Below, in pieces: positions 1 to 8,489 of a stretch of DNA of 64,000 bases; position 1 is the stretch's first letter, and each line of letters begins with the position of its first letter. The notes beneath the pieces were generated by a model that saw only the letters and a program-made list of their open reading frames with translations, ran no database searches and was not told the DNA's origin. The DNA lies in NCBI GenBank assembly GCA_050018415.1, contig JBEKAB010000014.1, forward strand, positions 1 to 64,000, given 5' to 3'. The stretch comes from UBA1161 sp002311745. Lineage in GTDB: Bacteria; Planctomycetota; Phycisphaerae; Tepidisphaerales; Tepidisphaeraceae. The position numbers and the translations under genes are program-made.

Positions 1-66
1 CCCCCGGAGATACTGGGCCTCCTGCAAAACCTGGTCGTACCGTTGTTCCAGTCTCCGGCCATCCAT
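1..66 (-). CDS. Partial CDS cut by left edge (N-terminal 22 codons)
   Basis: An open frame on the minus strand starts with ATG at 66-64 and runs off the left edge with no stop. The 22 visible residues are charged and Gln/Glu/Arg rich (RRLEQRYDQVLQEAQ), like the start of a soluble helical protein. No convincing Shine-Dalgarno precedes it, and a second ATG at 62 in another frame gives a less protein-like sequence. No function can be assigned. Confidence 0.35.
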   Translation of the reverse strand, partial: MDGRRLEQRYDQVLQEAQYLRG

Positions 67-137
67 GGCGCGTGCAACATATCAAAAACCCCACCCGAAA
101 AATAGTGACGCGACGGTAAACAGTTACTTTTTGTCTT

Positions 138-1736
138 CTAGGAAAGGGGTCCTGACCCCCTTTTTTCTTCTCTGCGGAACTCTGTGCCCCTCTGCGTCTC
201 TGCGGTTGCATTTATTGAGCTGGCCGCAAAGCACGACTGATACAGCTCGATCAGGGAAGCAAGCCGCTCGCGGGGCTGCAGGGCGTAGAAGAATTCGCGG
301 TCGAAAAGCGGGGACTCATCCGCCATGCGCCGGTTGGTATCCGCGACGCGCTGCTGCCAGTCGGCGATGGCGGGATGGGTCCGCGCGGCGGCGGCAAGAC
401 GGTCGTGCATGCGCAGAAACATCTGCTGACGCTGCGGCGATCGACGAGGCGCTTGCTCGATCTCGCGGACCAACTGCATCTTCTGCGCGCCCGAGGCACC
501 GTGGCGCAGACGATGGCCTTCGTGGGCCAGGCACGGCAGGCACGGCAGGCTTGTGCCGACGACCGTGGGAAAATAGAGGGTCGCGGTGGTCACGGCAAAA
601 GTGGGCGGCGAGATGCCGATGAAACGGGCGATCACTGCATCGGTCACTTGGTCGTAACGACCGCCGCCGATGCCGTGGATAAATTGATCGGTGACCAGGA
701 GACGCAAAAAGAGCGTCAGCGTCAGGGCGCGCGGAGAGAGGCGGAGGTTGTGGCGATGCAGGAATTGGCTCAGATCGGCGGCGGCGGACCAGCCATCGGC
801 TTTTTCGTCCAAAACAAAGAAGTCGCCGCCGATGGACAGCTTCCACGCACCGCCGACGTGCTGCACATAGGCGCGACAGCGAGTCTGGGCGGAAAGGTCG
901 TCCAGCCAGAACGGCACCTCGCAGCTATTGGTCAGAATGTGCAAATCGGGCATGGGACGCGCGGGGGTGCGAATGCGGTGAGCGGCTCGGTACGATCGCA
1001 GGGCATCGTTGTAGATTTCGGCAAAGCCGACCGCGCGGGCCAGGAGGTGATGCACCAACGCCAGATAGGGCTGGCTGGACCAGATGGGCGAGGCCAGGAT
1101 GCTCTGGTGGCGCAAGCCCAGGCTCCCATCGAGCCAGTGCATGGCACTGGCGATGGTCGCGGGAAGATTGGGCTGATCGATGGATTGACGGGCAAGCTGC
1201 TCGAGGAATTCCAGGGCCGCGGGGACGAAGGGCCAAGCCCCGGCGGCGGCGGCGAGGGAGGATTTGAGGTCGTGGATATGTCCGGGCGTGGGGCCTGCCA
1301 GCAGAGCGCTCCAGGGGGCGTTGCCGAGGCTTGGATCGTCCGTGATGGGTTGCGACCATAACGGCCAGCGAAGCTGCAGATGCTTGGGGACATCGCTGTC
1401 GACCAGGATCAGCAGCGTATCAGCGCCGATGCGTGCCGCCGCCGCGTGCATCAGGGCCAGCTTGGCCCACACGCCGGCGTGGTACAGTTCGGCCTGATGG
1501 GCGACGACAAGCAGTGGGCGGTCGCCGTCCAGGCCCAGCCATTGGCGTTGTCGGCGGCGCAGCTCGGGCAAGTCGATCCCGCCGATGGGCAACGACGCCG
1601 CGGCCAGCAGGTCATGGTTGGCCAAGGTGTGCCGCAGGATCTGATCGGGCTGGGGCCAAATCAGCAGCTTGGAATCCTCGCTTGGCGCTTTCCAGTCGGG
1701 ATACGGCGAGGATTGCTGCGACATGGAGCGGCTCAT
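138..1736 (-). CDS. Conserved hypothetical protein, faintly BshC-like
   Basis: A 532-residue soluble protein. Residues about 75-125 contain VVAHQAELYHAGVWAK followed by a stretch with LLILVDSDVPKH. This resembles the Rossmann core of the putative cysteine ligase BshC family (a GQQ-G-F-GG-PLYT-type loop followed by a Trp/Asp-rich strand), but the family assignment is inference from a weak match. No signal peptide or membrane segment is seen. The gene starts 10 bp after the stop of the GT2 gene, so the two are probably co-transcribed. The last 20 or so codons run through a dispersed repeat and a hairpin, so the C-terminus looks accreted rather than conserved. Confidence 0.7.
   Translation of the reverse strand: MSRSMSQQSSPYPDWKAPSEDSKLLIWPQPDQILRHTLANHDLLAAASLPIGGIDLPELRRRQRQWLGLDGDRPLLVVAHQAELYHAGVWAKLALMHAAAARIGADTLLILVDSDVPKHLQLRWPLWSQPITDDPSLGNAPWSALLAGPTPGHIHDLKSSLAAAAGAWPFVPAALEFLEQLARQSIDQPNLPATIASAMHWLDGSLGLRHQSILASPIWSSQPYLALVHHLLARAVGFAEIYNDALRSYRAAHRIRTPARPMPDLHILTNSCEVPFWLDDLSAQTRCRAYVQHVGGAWKLSIGGDFFVLDEKADGWSAAADLSQFLHRHNLRLSPRALTLTLFLRLLVTDQFIHGIGGGRYDQVTDAVIARFIGISPPTFAVTTATLYFPTVVGTSLPCLPCLAHEGHRLRHGASGAQKMQLVREIEQAPRRSPQRQQMFLRMHDRLAAAARTHPAIADWQQRVADTNRRMADESPLFDREFFYALQPRERLASLIELYQSCFAASSINATAETQRGTEFRREEKRGSGPLS
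146..170. terminator. Short GC hairpin with T-run
   Basis: GGGGT and ACCCC arms around a CCTG loop are followed on the plus strand by TTTTTTCTTCT. No plus-strand gene precedes it, so it may act in both directions or simply be part of the adjacent dispersed repeat (about 173-215). It overlaps the last codons of the minus-strand gene ending at 138. Confidence 0.35.
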
Positions 1737-1746
1737 CCAGGCAGAT

Positions 1747-2499
1747 CTATTGCGAGGCGCAACAGCAGGGTCGGGACGTTGCGGCGGCCGGCAGTGGATT
1801 CTCGGCCAGGCGTTTGATTTCGTTGCACAGCACGTACACGTAATGCTGCAGGCGATTGCCCACGTCGTCCAAAGCGCCGCCGAAGTGGCGGGTTGGATCG
1901 TTGTAGATCAGGCGGACGGGGATTTCGGTGATGCGCAGAGCGGCGGCGGCGACCTGGGGCCAAAGCTGAAGCGGAAACGCGTAGCCCGGCTCGGTGAGGC
2001 GCAGGCGGCGCATGGCCGAGACGCGGTGGGCCTTGAACCCGCAGAACGCATCCGTCAGGTTCAGAGCAAACAGGTCGTTAAGAATCGTGGTGATGGTCAT
2101 GTTGACGGCGCGGCGGTCGGTGGGCGGCAGGTCGTCGTTGTGCCGCGGATGCAGGTAACGCGAGCCGCTGATCAGGTCCCAGCAGTCGGTGCGGATTTGC
2201 CGGATGAAGTCGGGAATCCTCTCCGGCTCGTGCTGCTCGTCGCAGTCCATGGTGATGACCCAGTCGTAGCCGGCGTCATCCGCGAAGGCGAAGGCATCGA
2301 TGAGGCTCTGGCCATAGCCGCGGTTTTCGCCGTGGCGGATGAGGCGAATGTCGGATCGTGCGGCCAGAACGTCGGCGGTGCCATCCGTGCTGCCATCGTC
2401 GACCACGAGGATTTCTGGACAATAGCGGTGGATTTTGTCCAGTACGGGCTCGACGTATCTGCGCTCGTTGAAGACAGGGACGGCGATGAGTAAACGCAC
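1747..2499 (-). CDS. GT2 family glycosyltransferase (polyprenyl-phosphate sugar synthase type)
   Basis: A 250-residue GT-A fold enzyme. It opens with IAVPVFNERRYVEPVL, then has VVDDGSTDGT for nucleotide binding, NRGYGQSL, and the DCDEQHEP segment as the metal/acceptor motif near residue 87. A GSRY-type motif follows, as in dolichol/undecaprenyl-phosphate mannosyl- or glucosyltransferases. No C-terminal membrane helices are present, so it is the short soluble form. The expected role is transfer of a nucleotide sugar onto a lipid phosphate for envelope glycans; the actual sugar cannot be told. It is the first gene of a two-gene unit with the BshC-like gene. The C-terminus is Cys/Ala-rich and unlike the family. 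Confidence 0.9.
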   Translation of the reverse strand: MRLLIAVPVFNERRYVEPVLDKIHRYCPEILVVDDGSTDGTADVLAARSDIRLIRHGENRGYGQSLIDAFAFADDAGYDWVITMDCDEQHEPERIPDFIRQIRTDCWDLISGSRYLHPRHNDDLPPTDRRAVNMTITTILNDLFALNLTDAFCGFKAHRVSAMRRLRLTEPGYAFPLQLWPQVAAAALRITEIPVRLIYNDPTRHFGGALDDVGNRLQHYVYVLCNEIKRLAENPLPAAATSRPCCCASQ

Positions 2500-2704
2500 T
2501 GGCTACCTCCTTGCAACATTCGATGGGGCCGCGGATTATTAAAGTCAGTGACTTCGCCGAGTTTATCGGACGGTGTACGCCGCCGAGACAAACTCAAGTC
2601 ATAGTAGAACTGGCTTAAATCATCGTCAACCGCCGATTTAGAGAGATGTATTGCGCTCTGGCCGATCGGTGGTCGCTCGGCTATATTTCCGCCCCTGCAC
2701 CACG

Positions 2705-3721
2705 ATGACCAAACACACAATCGTCGCTGCTGACGCCGCAATCAAGCTGGGGATGGCTGTTCTTTGGGCAGCGGTCTGCTGCCTGGGCGGGTGCGTCCAC
2801 CACCGCCCCACCACGCGCCCCGACCGCGCCACCGCCGCGTACGTCCAAGGGGCGCTGGCGTATCAACACGGAGACGCGGAGACGGCCGTGTCGGAGCTGA
2901 GCGAGGCGGTGCAGGAGAATCCGGATTTGACGATGGCGCACGTGTTGCTGGGGGACATCTACCGCAGCCGCACCGATTACCGCGACGCGGCGGATCATTA
3001 CGAGGTGGCCGCGCGGCTCGATCCGTACGATTACAAGAACCATTACAATTTGGGGATCACCTACCAGTTCCTCAGCCGATTGCAGGAAGCGGTGGCGTGC
3101 TACCTGCGGGCGTTGAAGCTCAAGCCGACGGACCTGAATTCGAACATGAACCTGGGCCTGGTGTACCTGGCGCTGAATCAGCCGGATGACGCCTTGGCGA
3201 TGATGCAGCGAGCGGTGAAAGTCGATCCGAAATCCGCCGCGGCGCACTGCAACCTGGGGGTGGCGTTGGAAGCGAAGGGGAACTTCGCGGCGGCGGAACT
3301 GGAATATCGCCGGGCGGTGGAACTGGATGGCCAATCGACGGTGGCGCTGATGGACCTGGCGGGGAACCTGATCCGCCAGGGCCACGGGGCTGACGCCGTC
3401 GCCGTCATGCGGGCGGAGTTGAAGTTGTCGGATACCACCGTGGCACGAAAGCGCTACGGCGACGCCCTGGTGCTGGATGGGCTTGATGATGATGCGTATC
3501 GCCAGTACGCCGAGGCCCTGCGGCGAAAGCCGGACTACTGGCAGGCGCTGAACCAGACGGGGATGATCCTGCTGCGGAGATACATTGCCGGTTCGGAGCT
3601 CGAGGAACCGGTGCGAAAGCAGGCCATCGCCACCTGGCAGCGAAGCCTGGAGCTGAACCCCAATCAGCCGCAGATCCAGGCGCTGATCAACAAATGGAAC
3701 ACGACGCAGGCGTTTCCGTGA
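2705..3721 (+). CDS. TPR-repeat lipoprotein
   Basis: A 338-residue exported protein. With the start at 2705 it has a lysine-containing n-region, a hydrophobic stretch and a lipobox ending LGGC (Cys30). An upstream in-frame start at 2651 would add a non-signal-like extension. From about residue 50 there are at least six tetratricopeptide repeats with the usual alternation (A-Y-x-x-G, YNLGITY, NLGVALEAKG, NLGLVYLAL). Such proteins are protein-interaction scaffolds held in the membrane. The gene stands alone, divergent from the GT2 unit and convergent with the metallophosphoesterase. Partners are unknown. Confidence 0.85.
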   Translation: MTKHTIVAADAAIKLGMAVLWAAVCCLGGCVHHRPTTRPDRATAAYVQGALAYQHGDAETAVSELSEAVQENPDLTMAHVLLGDIYRSRTDYRDAADHYEVAARLDPYDYKNHYNLGITYQFLSRLQEAVACYLRALKLKPTDLNSNMNLGLVYLALNQPDDALAMMQRAVKVDPKSAAAHCNLGVALEAKGNFAAAELEYRRAVELDGQSTVALMDLAGNLIRQGHGADAVAVMRAELKLSDTTVARKRYGDALVLDGLDDDAYRQYAEALRRKPDYWQALNQTGMILLRRYIAGSELEEPVRKQAIATWQRSLELNPNQPQIQALINKWNTTQAFP

Positions 3722-3745
3722 TCCGCGCAGCGGCCGCCGCGGCGG

Positions 3746-4483
3746 TCAGGCAACTTGGGAAATGGTGAGCGAGCTGCCCTCGCCTTGAATCTCGAATTGC
3801 AGGGGCGCGTTGGCCGGCTGGTAGGTGTCGTCCAGAATGGAGGCGTTGGCCAGCAGGGCCATTTTGCTTCCGTCGCCGGGAATCGGGCACGGCACCTGAT
3901 ACACGCCGTAGCCGCTGTGCAGATGTCCGAAGACCGTCAGCAGCGGGCAGAGCTGCAGGATCCGTTCCAAAAGCGCCACCGATCCGACGGGGTTGCCGCC
4001 GTCGGGAAGATTGGCCCCCACCGGAGCCGGATCGCCCCAGCCGCGCGGGGCGGCGTGGCTGATCAGAATGTTCACGTCCGGCGGAATGAGCCGATATTTT
4101 TGGGCCAGGAACGCCTCGCCATTTTCGCGCGGGGCGTTGAACGCCCAATCGCAAAACCACGGCTGCCAGGGCGTGCCGTAAATCTTGAGCCCGTCGATCA
4201 CGATGCTGCTGTCCTGGAGATAATTCCAGCGCAGGTCCGTCGGCACGCGGCTGGGGGCTTGCTCGAAGATGAAATCGTGGTTCCCGGCGATGCCGCAGAT
4301 GTGCCGGGCCGGCACCCGTTGCAGCCACGGCCGCAAGAAGTTGTTCAGCCATCGCGCCTGATACTTCACGCTGTGATCCGCCACCGGCGTCACGTCCCCG
4401 CCGATCAGAAGCAGATCACACGCCGGAATCACCGGCAGATGACCGTGACAGTCGCTGATGCAAACCACCCGCATGCCCCCCAT
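3746..4483 (-). CDS. Calcineurin-like metallophosphoesterase
   Basis: A 245-residue protein with the full dimetal site of the family: SDCHGH (Asp11, His13), GGDV (Asp30), GNHD (67-70), a SHAAPRG motif and a FGHLHSG motif near the C-terminus. The length suits a single-domain cytoplasmic phosphatase/phosphodiesterase, close to the family that includes mammalian MPPED1/2-like and bacterial YfcE-like enzymes. Substrate is not predictable. The start could be Met1 or Met4. The gene is monocistronic, convergent with the TPR lipoprotein 25 bp away. Confidence 0.9.
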   Translation of the reverse strand: MGGMRVVCISDCHGHLPVIPACDLLLIGGDVTPVADHSVKYQARWLNNFLRPWLQRVPARHICGIAGNHDFIFEQAPSRVPTDLRWNYLQDSSIVIDGLKIYGTPWQPWFCDWAFNAPRENGEAFLAQKYRLIPPDVNILISHAAPRGWGDPAPVGANLPDGGNPVGSVALLERILQLCPLLTVFGHLHSGYGVYQVPCPIPGDGSKMALLANASILDDTYQPANAPLQFEIQGEGSSLTISQVA

Positions 4484-4530
4484 ATTGGCAATTCCCCCGC
4501 CGACCGCAACACCCGGGGCGTTACAGGCTG

Positions 4531-4682
4531 AACCACGGAGTCACGGAGGCACGGAGGCGCCTCCTGACGCTGGCGAGTCACTCGGTAAAGCAACAACTAT
4601 TAAAAGATATTTTGGGGGACAGAAATTGCCGGCAAATCTGCAATGACGGGTTGGCCTCCGTGTCTCAGTGCCTCCGTGGTTT
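4531..4682. repeat. Inverted repeat with tandem-iterated arms (ACCACGGAG family)
   Basis: The left arm (4531-4561) starts AACCACGGAG and iterates CACGGAGGC. The right arm (4653-4682) is its near reverse complement, ending CCTCCGTGGTT. About 90 bp of unrelated sequence separates them. The same arms occur at 54219-54349, and single related arms at about 173-215 and 40991-41020. No open frame is convincing inside. Confidence 0.8.
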
Positions 4683-4749
4683 AAGTCGTTTTTTTGGCGC
4701 ATGGAAGAAACGCGCGGGCAAAGCGGCGCGATTCGAATCCGGACTCTTT

Positions 4750-4850
4750 ACCGCGGATTACTCGGATGACTCGGATACAAAGTACAAGGAGAGCTGACCA
4801 GGCACGGCCAATGTCCTTTTCATCCGCGTCATCCGCGTCATCCGCGGTTT
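4750..4850. repeat. Inverted repeat with tandem-iterated arms (CCGCGGAT family)
   Basis: The left arm iterates ACTCGGATG after ACCGCGGATT (4750-4776). The right arm iterates CATCCGCGT three times and ends CCGCGGTT (4821-4849). The architecture matches the 4531-4682 element with different words. The rest of 4484-5076 shows no gene that I can support. Confidence 0.7.
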
Positions 4851-5076
4851 CTGATCTTGCATCGAGACTGGGCTTGGGGGGCGAAGGTTTTTGAGGGGTC
4901 TGCGGTAGATACATTTCACGCCGGCAACGCAGTTCTCGGAGGGACAAGCAGCTGCGCGGCGTCGACCGCAAGGATGGAGATACGATCGGTACTGCCCGCT
5001 GCCGATTCCGCCGGAAATGGACAGCCTGCCGCGAGCGGGTTATACAGTCTGTTCAATCATTCTTCGCCGGCATTGG

Positions 5077-5625
5077 ATGCCCGTTGTGAAAAAGCTGCTT
5101 GTTTATGGGCTGATCGTAGTCCTCGCGGTGCTCTTGGCCGGCCTCTACGGGATCGCGCACAACCAGATCAGCTACACCGTGGCACCGGAGTATTTCACCA
5201 AGTTCAAGTTCAGACAATTTGGTTTTAACGACACACCGCTTCCGCGGCGCGTGCGCGCCTCGATGGTTGGCTTCCTCGCGTCGTGGTGGATGGGCATCCC
5301 GATCGGCTTGCTCGTTGGTGCGGCCGGCTTCATTCACCGCGGCCATCGCCGAATGCTTCGCGTCACGCTGTGGTCGTTGCTTGTCGCTGTCGGTTTCACG
5401 CTCCTGTTTGGGCTGGGCGGCTTGATCTACGGCTACGTGCAGACGGCGCACATTGACCTGGCCGAGTATCGCCAGTGGTACATCCCGTACGATGTCACTG
5501 ACCTGCGGCGGTTTCTGTGCGCCGGCTACATGCACAATTCGTCATACCTCGGCGGCGTGCTTGCCATCCCGGTTGCTTGGGTGTTTCATATTGTCGTCAG
5601 AGTCAGAACGAAAGATGCGACTTAA
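5077..5625 (+). CDS. Conserved multi-pass membrane protein of unknown function
   Basis: A 182-residue protein with four likely membrane helices: residues about 8-28, 66-86, 98-122 and 155-175. After the first helix comes a conserved-looking segment (HNQISYTVAPEYFTKFKF), which I recall from uncharacterised inner-membrane proteins of Bacteroidetes and Acidobacteria; this recollection is not verified. The ATG at 5077 is preferred because it places the hydrophobic helix right after a Lys-Lys pair. An upstream start at 5017 would add 20 ordinary residues. It is flanked by repeats on the left. No function is assigned. Confidence 0.7.
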   Translation: MPVVKKLLVYGLIVVLAVLLAGLYGIAHNQISYTVAPEYFTKFKFRQFGFNDTPLPRRVRASMVGFLASWWMGIPIGLLVGAAGFIHRGHRRMLRVTLWSLLVAVGFTLLFGLGGLIYGYVQTAHIDLAEYRQWYIPYDVTDLRRFLCAGYMHNSSYLGGVLAIPVAWVFHIVVRVRTKDAT

Positions 5626-5801
5626 CGAGGCGCGGAGAAAGTCGGGCACAACCGATTGCGGACGGCACGTCGGCCAAGCTGCGTTGCCGCGGCGGACGAC
5701 CAACCCGCGGAGAGAAAATTGAGCGATCTTTTTTCTGTGCTCCCAACCGTAAATAGCTACGGCCCCTTTCGTCTGTGCTGGCGTGAAGCCGCATCGCACG
5801 T

Positions 5802-6338
5802 ATGTTTCTAATCCACAATGGTAAGGTCGTCTGCGATTGGGATCTCGAGTTCTTGGGAGAGCTTTTGGCGTTGATCGACAAACAATTGGACAAGCTTTAC
5901 CGGCAGGCCAAGCAGTCTGCCGACCCGGATTCTTTCGGGATCTTCGATAGTGCAGAGGGCGTCATCGGCCTTGGGTTCGTTGCTTGCCAGCGTTATTTAG
6001 TCGCAACGTGTGGTTCTGTTCGGATCGATAAAAAGCTGGCGCTAGTCCGAGGAGCGCGACATCCGTCGGGCATGACGATTCCGGAAATCATTAACCATGC
6101 CGCGAACTATTGGAAGCATCGGGACGAATGGCAGCTCGACAAGAGTCCTGCAAACCAGAATCGGGTTCGTCGGATTTGGAAGGCATTTAAGGCGGTGGGG
6201 TGCGCACCAGACTTGAATTATCCGTTGAGCTGCATTCTCGCTAAGTTGGTCGCGCCGGGGCCACCTGGATTCAAGCCGATAATCACGAAGTTGGAGCGGT
6301 GGAGGGATGAACTGCGTGCCGCCGTTCGTCGCCGGTGA
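5802..6338 (+). CDS. Hypothetical soluble protein
   Basis: A 178-residue frame with balanced amino-acid use, including an ACQRYLVATCG core, several Trp, and a Lys/Arg-rich C-terminus. It looks like a real protein and I recognise no family. GC content and codon choice are visibly lower than in the neighbours, which hints at transfer. No Shine-Dalgarno precedes the ATG at 5802, so the start is uncertain. It lies between a membrane protein gene and the end of argF (convergent, 75 bp away). Confidence 0.55.
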   Translation: MFLIHNGKVVCDWDLEFLGELLALIDKQLDKLYRQAKQSADPDSFGIFDSAEGVIGLGFVACQRYLVATCGSVRIDKKLALVRGARHPSGMTIPEIINHAANYWKHRDEWQLDKSPANQNRVRRIWKAFKAVGCAPDLNYPLSCILAKLVAPGPPGFKPIITKLERWRDELRAAVRRR

Positions 6339-6412
6339 TGTGCTATTCCGCCCGCGACGAACCGCGCCGGGTTATGGGTTCGCCTCTCGAACACGTCTCC
6401 AACTGCACTCGA

Positions 6413-7333
6413 TTATGCCCCACCGATCAATACCGCCAAGAGGCCCTTCTGATAATGCAGGCGATTCTCGGCCTGGTCGAAAACGACGGATTGCTTGCCC
6501 TCTAAGACATCGGCGCTGATCTCCAGGCCGCGGTAGGCGGGCAGGCAGTGCATCACGATGGCGTGCTTGGGGGCGCGGCTCAGCAGATTCTGGTCCACCA
6601 TGAAACCCTGAAAATCGCGCAGGCGATTGGCCTTTTCGGCTTCCTGGCCCATGCTGATCCAGGTATCGGTGTAAATCACGTCCGCATCCCGCACGGCTGC
6701 TGCGGGATCGCGCGCGGTTTGGAACTGCATCTGCGGAACCTGCGACATGATGCGATCCATGTCGGCGGCGGGAAGCTCGTAGCCGGCGGGAGTGGCGAGG
6801 ATGAAACGGACGCCGAATTTCCCGCAGGCGACGGAGAGGGAGCGGGCGACGTTGTTGCCGTCGCCGATGAAGGCCAGGGTGCGGCCGCGAAGATCGCCGA
6901 ATTTCTCACGCATGGTCATCACGTCGGCCATCGCCTGGCAGGGATGGCTGTAATCGGTCAGGGCATTGACGACCGGAACGGTGGCCCACTTGGCCAGGGC
7001 GATCACCTTTTCATGCTCGAAGGTGCGGGCCGTGATGCCGTCGCACATGCCGGACAGAACGCGGGCGACGTCCTCGATCGCCTCGCGCTGGCCCCAGCCG
7101 ACCTCCTCGCCGCGCAGCAATAGACCCGTGCCGCCCAATTGCGTCATGGCCACGCTGAAGCTGACGCGCGTGCGCAGGCTGGGCTTTTCAAAGATCATCG
7201 CCAACGTCTTGCCGGCCAGGATCGGATCATTGCGGCCGGCGGCGCGGAGCTGCTGCTTGAGCTGCGCCGCCACGTCCAGCGTGTGCTGAAGCTCCTGCAG
7301 GGTGCAAGAAGCTATGGAGATGAAGTGCTTCAT
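6413..7333 (-). CDS. argF: Ornithine carbamoyltransferase
   Basis: A 306-residue anabolic OTCase: carbamoyl phosphate plus ornithine to citrulline, cytoplasmic, arginine synthesis. The carbamoyl-phosphate loop is FEKPSLRTR (48-56; the usual STRT Thr is Leu, a known variant). HPCQA is at about 130-134, an ornithine-side SMGQE motif at about 227, and HCLPAYR near 262. Length is typical. It is the last gene of the long minus-strand run, 158 bp after argB, with a dispersed inverted repeat in the gap. Pairing with argB right after ribosomal genes makes co-transcription with the translation operon possible but unproven. Confidence 0.96.
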   Translation of the reverse strand: MKHFISIASCTLQELQHTLDVAAQLKQQLRAAGRNDPILAGKTLAMIFEKPSLRTRVSFSVAMTQLGGTGLLLRGEEVGWGQREAIEDVARVLSGMCDGITARTFEHEKVIALAKWATVPVVNALTDYSHPCQAMADVMTMREKFGDLRGRTLAFIGDGNNVARSLSVACGKFGVRFILATPAGYELPAADMDRIMSQVPQMQFQTARDPAAAVRDADVIYTDTWISMGQEAEKANRLRDFQGFMVDQNLLSRAPKHAIVMHCLPAYRGLEISADVLEGKQSVVFDQAENRLHYQKGLLAVLIGGA

Positions 7334-7346
7334 GAGCGAATACCTA

Positions 7347-7472
7347 ATGACGAAATTCGAATGACGAATGACGAATCAATGACCAAATCACCAATGACCA
7401 ATGAAGGACGCCCCCATTCGTCATTGGAATTTGATTCGTCATTTATCATTCGTCATTCGTCATTCGTCATTC
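7347..7472. repeat. Inverted repeat with ATGACGAA-iterated arms
   Basis: The left arm repeats AATGACGA words after AAATTCG. The right arm carries TTCGTCAT iterated at least four times. The centre (about 7400-7420) has degenerate CCAATGACCAATGA words. The same family lies at 18071-18157 between rplB and rpsS. The element fills the argB-argF spacer and could form a long hairpin in the transcript. Confidence 0.8.
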
Positions 7473-7490
7473 CCATCTCCCCCGCGGCGG

Positions 7491-8381
7491 CTATTTCACG
7501 ATCTCCGTGCCGATTCCGGCTTCCGTGTAAATTTCGAGCAGGAGGGCGTGTGGGATGCGGCCGTCGATGATATGCGTTTTGTTGACGCCGCCGCGCAGGG
7601 CGGTGACGCACGCCTCGACCTTGGGCAGCATGCCGCTGGTGATCACGCCGCTCTTGATCAGGCCGTCGATCTGTCCGATGGTCAGGTGCCGGACAAGGCT
7701 GGCGGGGTCGGCCGGATCGGTGCGGATGCCGTGGGTGTCGGAGACGACGACTAATTTTTCGGCCTTCATGGCGGCGGCGACGGCGCCGGCGGCGGTGTCG
7801 GCGTTGACGTTGAGCCTGTTGCCGGCGGCGTCGCGGGCGATGGTGGCGATGCAGGGGATGGAGTCGGCCTGCACCAGCAGTTGCAGGAGGCGGGCGTTGA
7901 CGCTGGTGACTTCGCCGACGAGGCCCAGGTCGATGCGCCGGCCGTCGGCCCCTTGCAGGTACGTTTTTTCGGCAAACAACACGACGCTGGCCAGCGAGTG
8001 CAGGCCCATCGCCTCGCACCCTTGGGCCTGGATGAAGTTGACGATGAAAGCGTTGATCTGATTGCACAGCACGTGCTCGGCGATGGCCAGCGTGCGCTCA
8101 TCGGTGTATCGGCGGCCCATGACCATCTGCGGCTGGAGGCCGGCGGTTTCCATGGCCTGGTTGATCGCCTTGCCGCCGCCGTGCACGAGGATCGGCTGCA
8201 TCCCCACGTAGTTCATGAAGACGATGTCGTTGAGCAGGTCGGTCAGGGCTCTTTCATCGTCCATGATGGAGCCGCCGACTTTCACGACCACGACCTTGTT
8301 GTGGAAGCGCTGGATGTATCCGAGCGCTTCCACCAAAGCCGAGGCTTTGTCGATGGCGATTTTGTCAACGCCGTTGTCCAT
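7491..8381 (-). CDS. argB: Acetylglutamate kinase
   Basis: A 296-residue amino-acid kinase: phosphorylates N-acetylglutamate in arginine synthesis. KVGGSIMDD near residue 34 is the ATP phosphate loop, HGGGKAI at about 66 is the second glycine loop, and RYTDERT follows. The C-terminal part has NVNADTAAGAVAAA and a TSGMLPKV motif that binds nucleotide and substrate. An ATG at 8381 (MDNGVDKI) fits the family; upstream in-frame starts lead into low-complexity sequence. It sits between map and argF, 108 bp after map. The arginine-inhibited forms carry an N-terminal helix; about 20 residues precede the kinase core here, so feedback control is possible. Confidence 0.95.
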   Translation of the reverse strand: MDNGVDKIAIDKASALVEALGYIQRFHNKVVVVKVGGSIMDDERALTDLLNDIVFMNYVGMQPILVHGGGKAINQAMETAGLQPQMVMGRRYTDERTLAIAEHVLCNQINAFIVNFIQAQGCEAMGLHSLASVVLFAEKTYLQGADGRRIDLGLVGEVTSVNARLLQLLVQADSIPCIATIARDAAGNRLNVNADTAAGAVAAAMKAEKLVVVSDTHGIRTDPADPASLVRHLTIGQIDGLIKSGVITSGMLPKVEACVTALRGGVNKTHIIDGRIPHALLLEIYTEAGIGTEIVK

Positions 8382-8489
8382 GTAGCGGATTCCGTCAGCG
8401 GGAAAGGCGGCGAGTGTAGGGCGCGTGTGGGGCGGTGTCAAAACGGGCGGGGACGCGCGTCGCAAGCGACGCGGTTAAACCTAAAGGCG

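Noticed and set aside
375..1361. Long plus-strand frame opposite the BshC-like gene
   Set aside because: Gly/Ala/Arg-biased shadow of the real minus-strand gene; no ribosome site and no family pattern.
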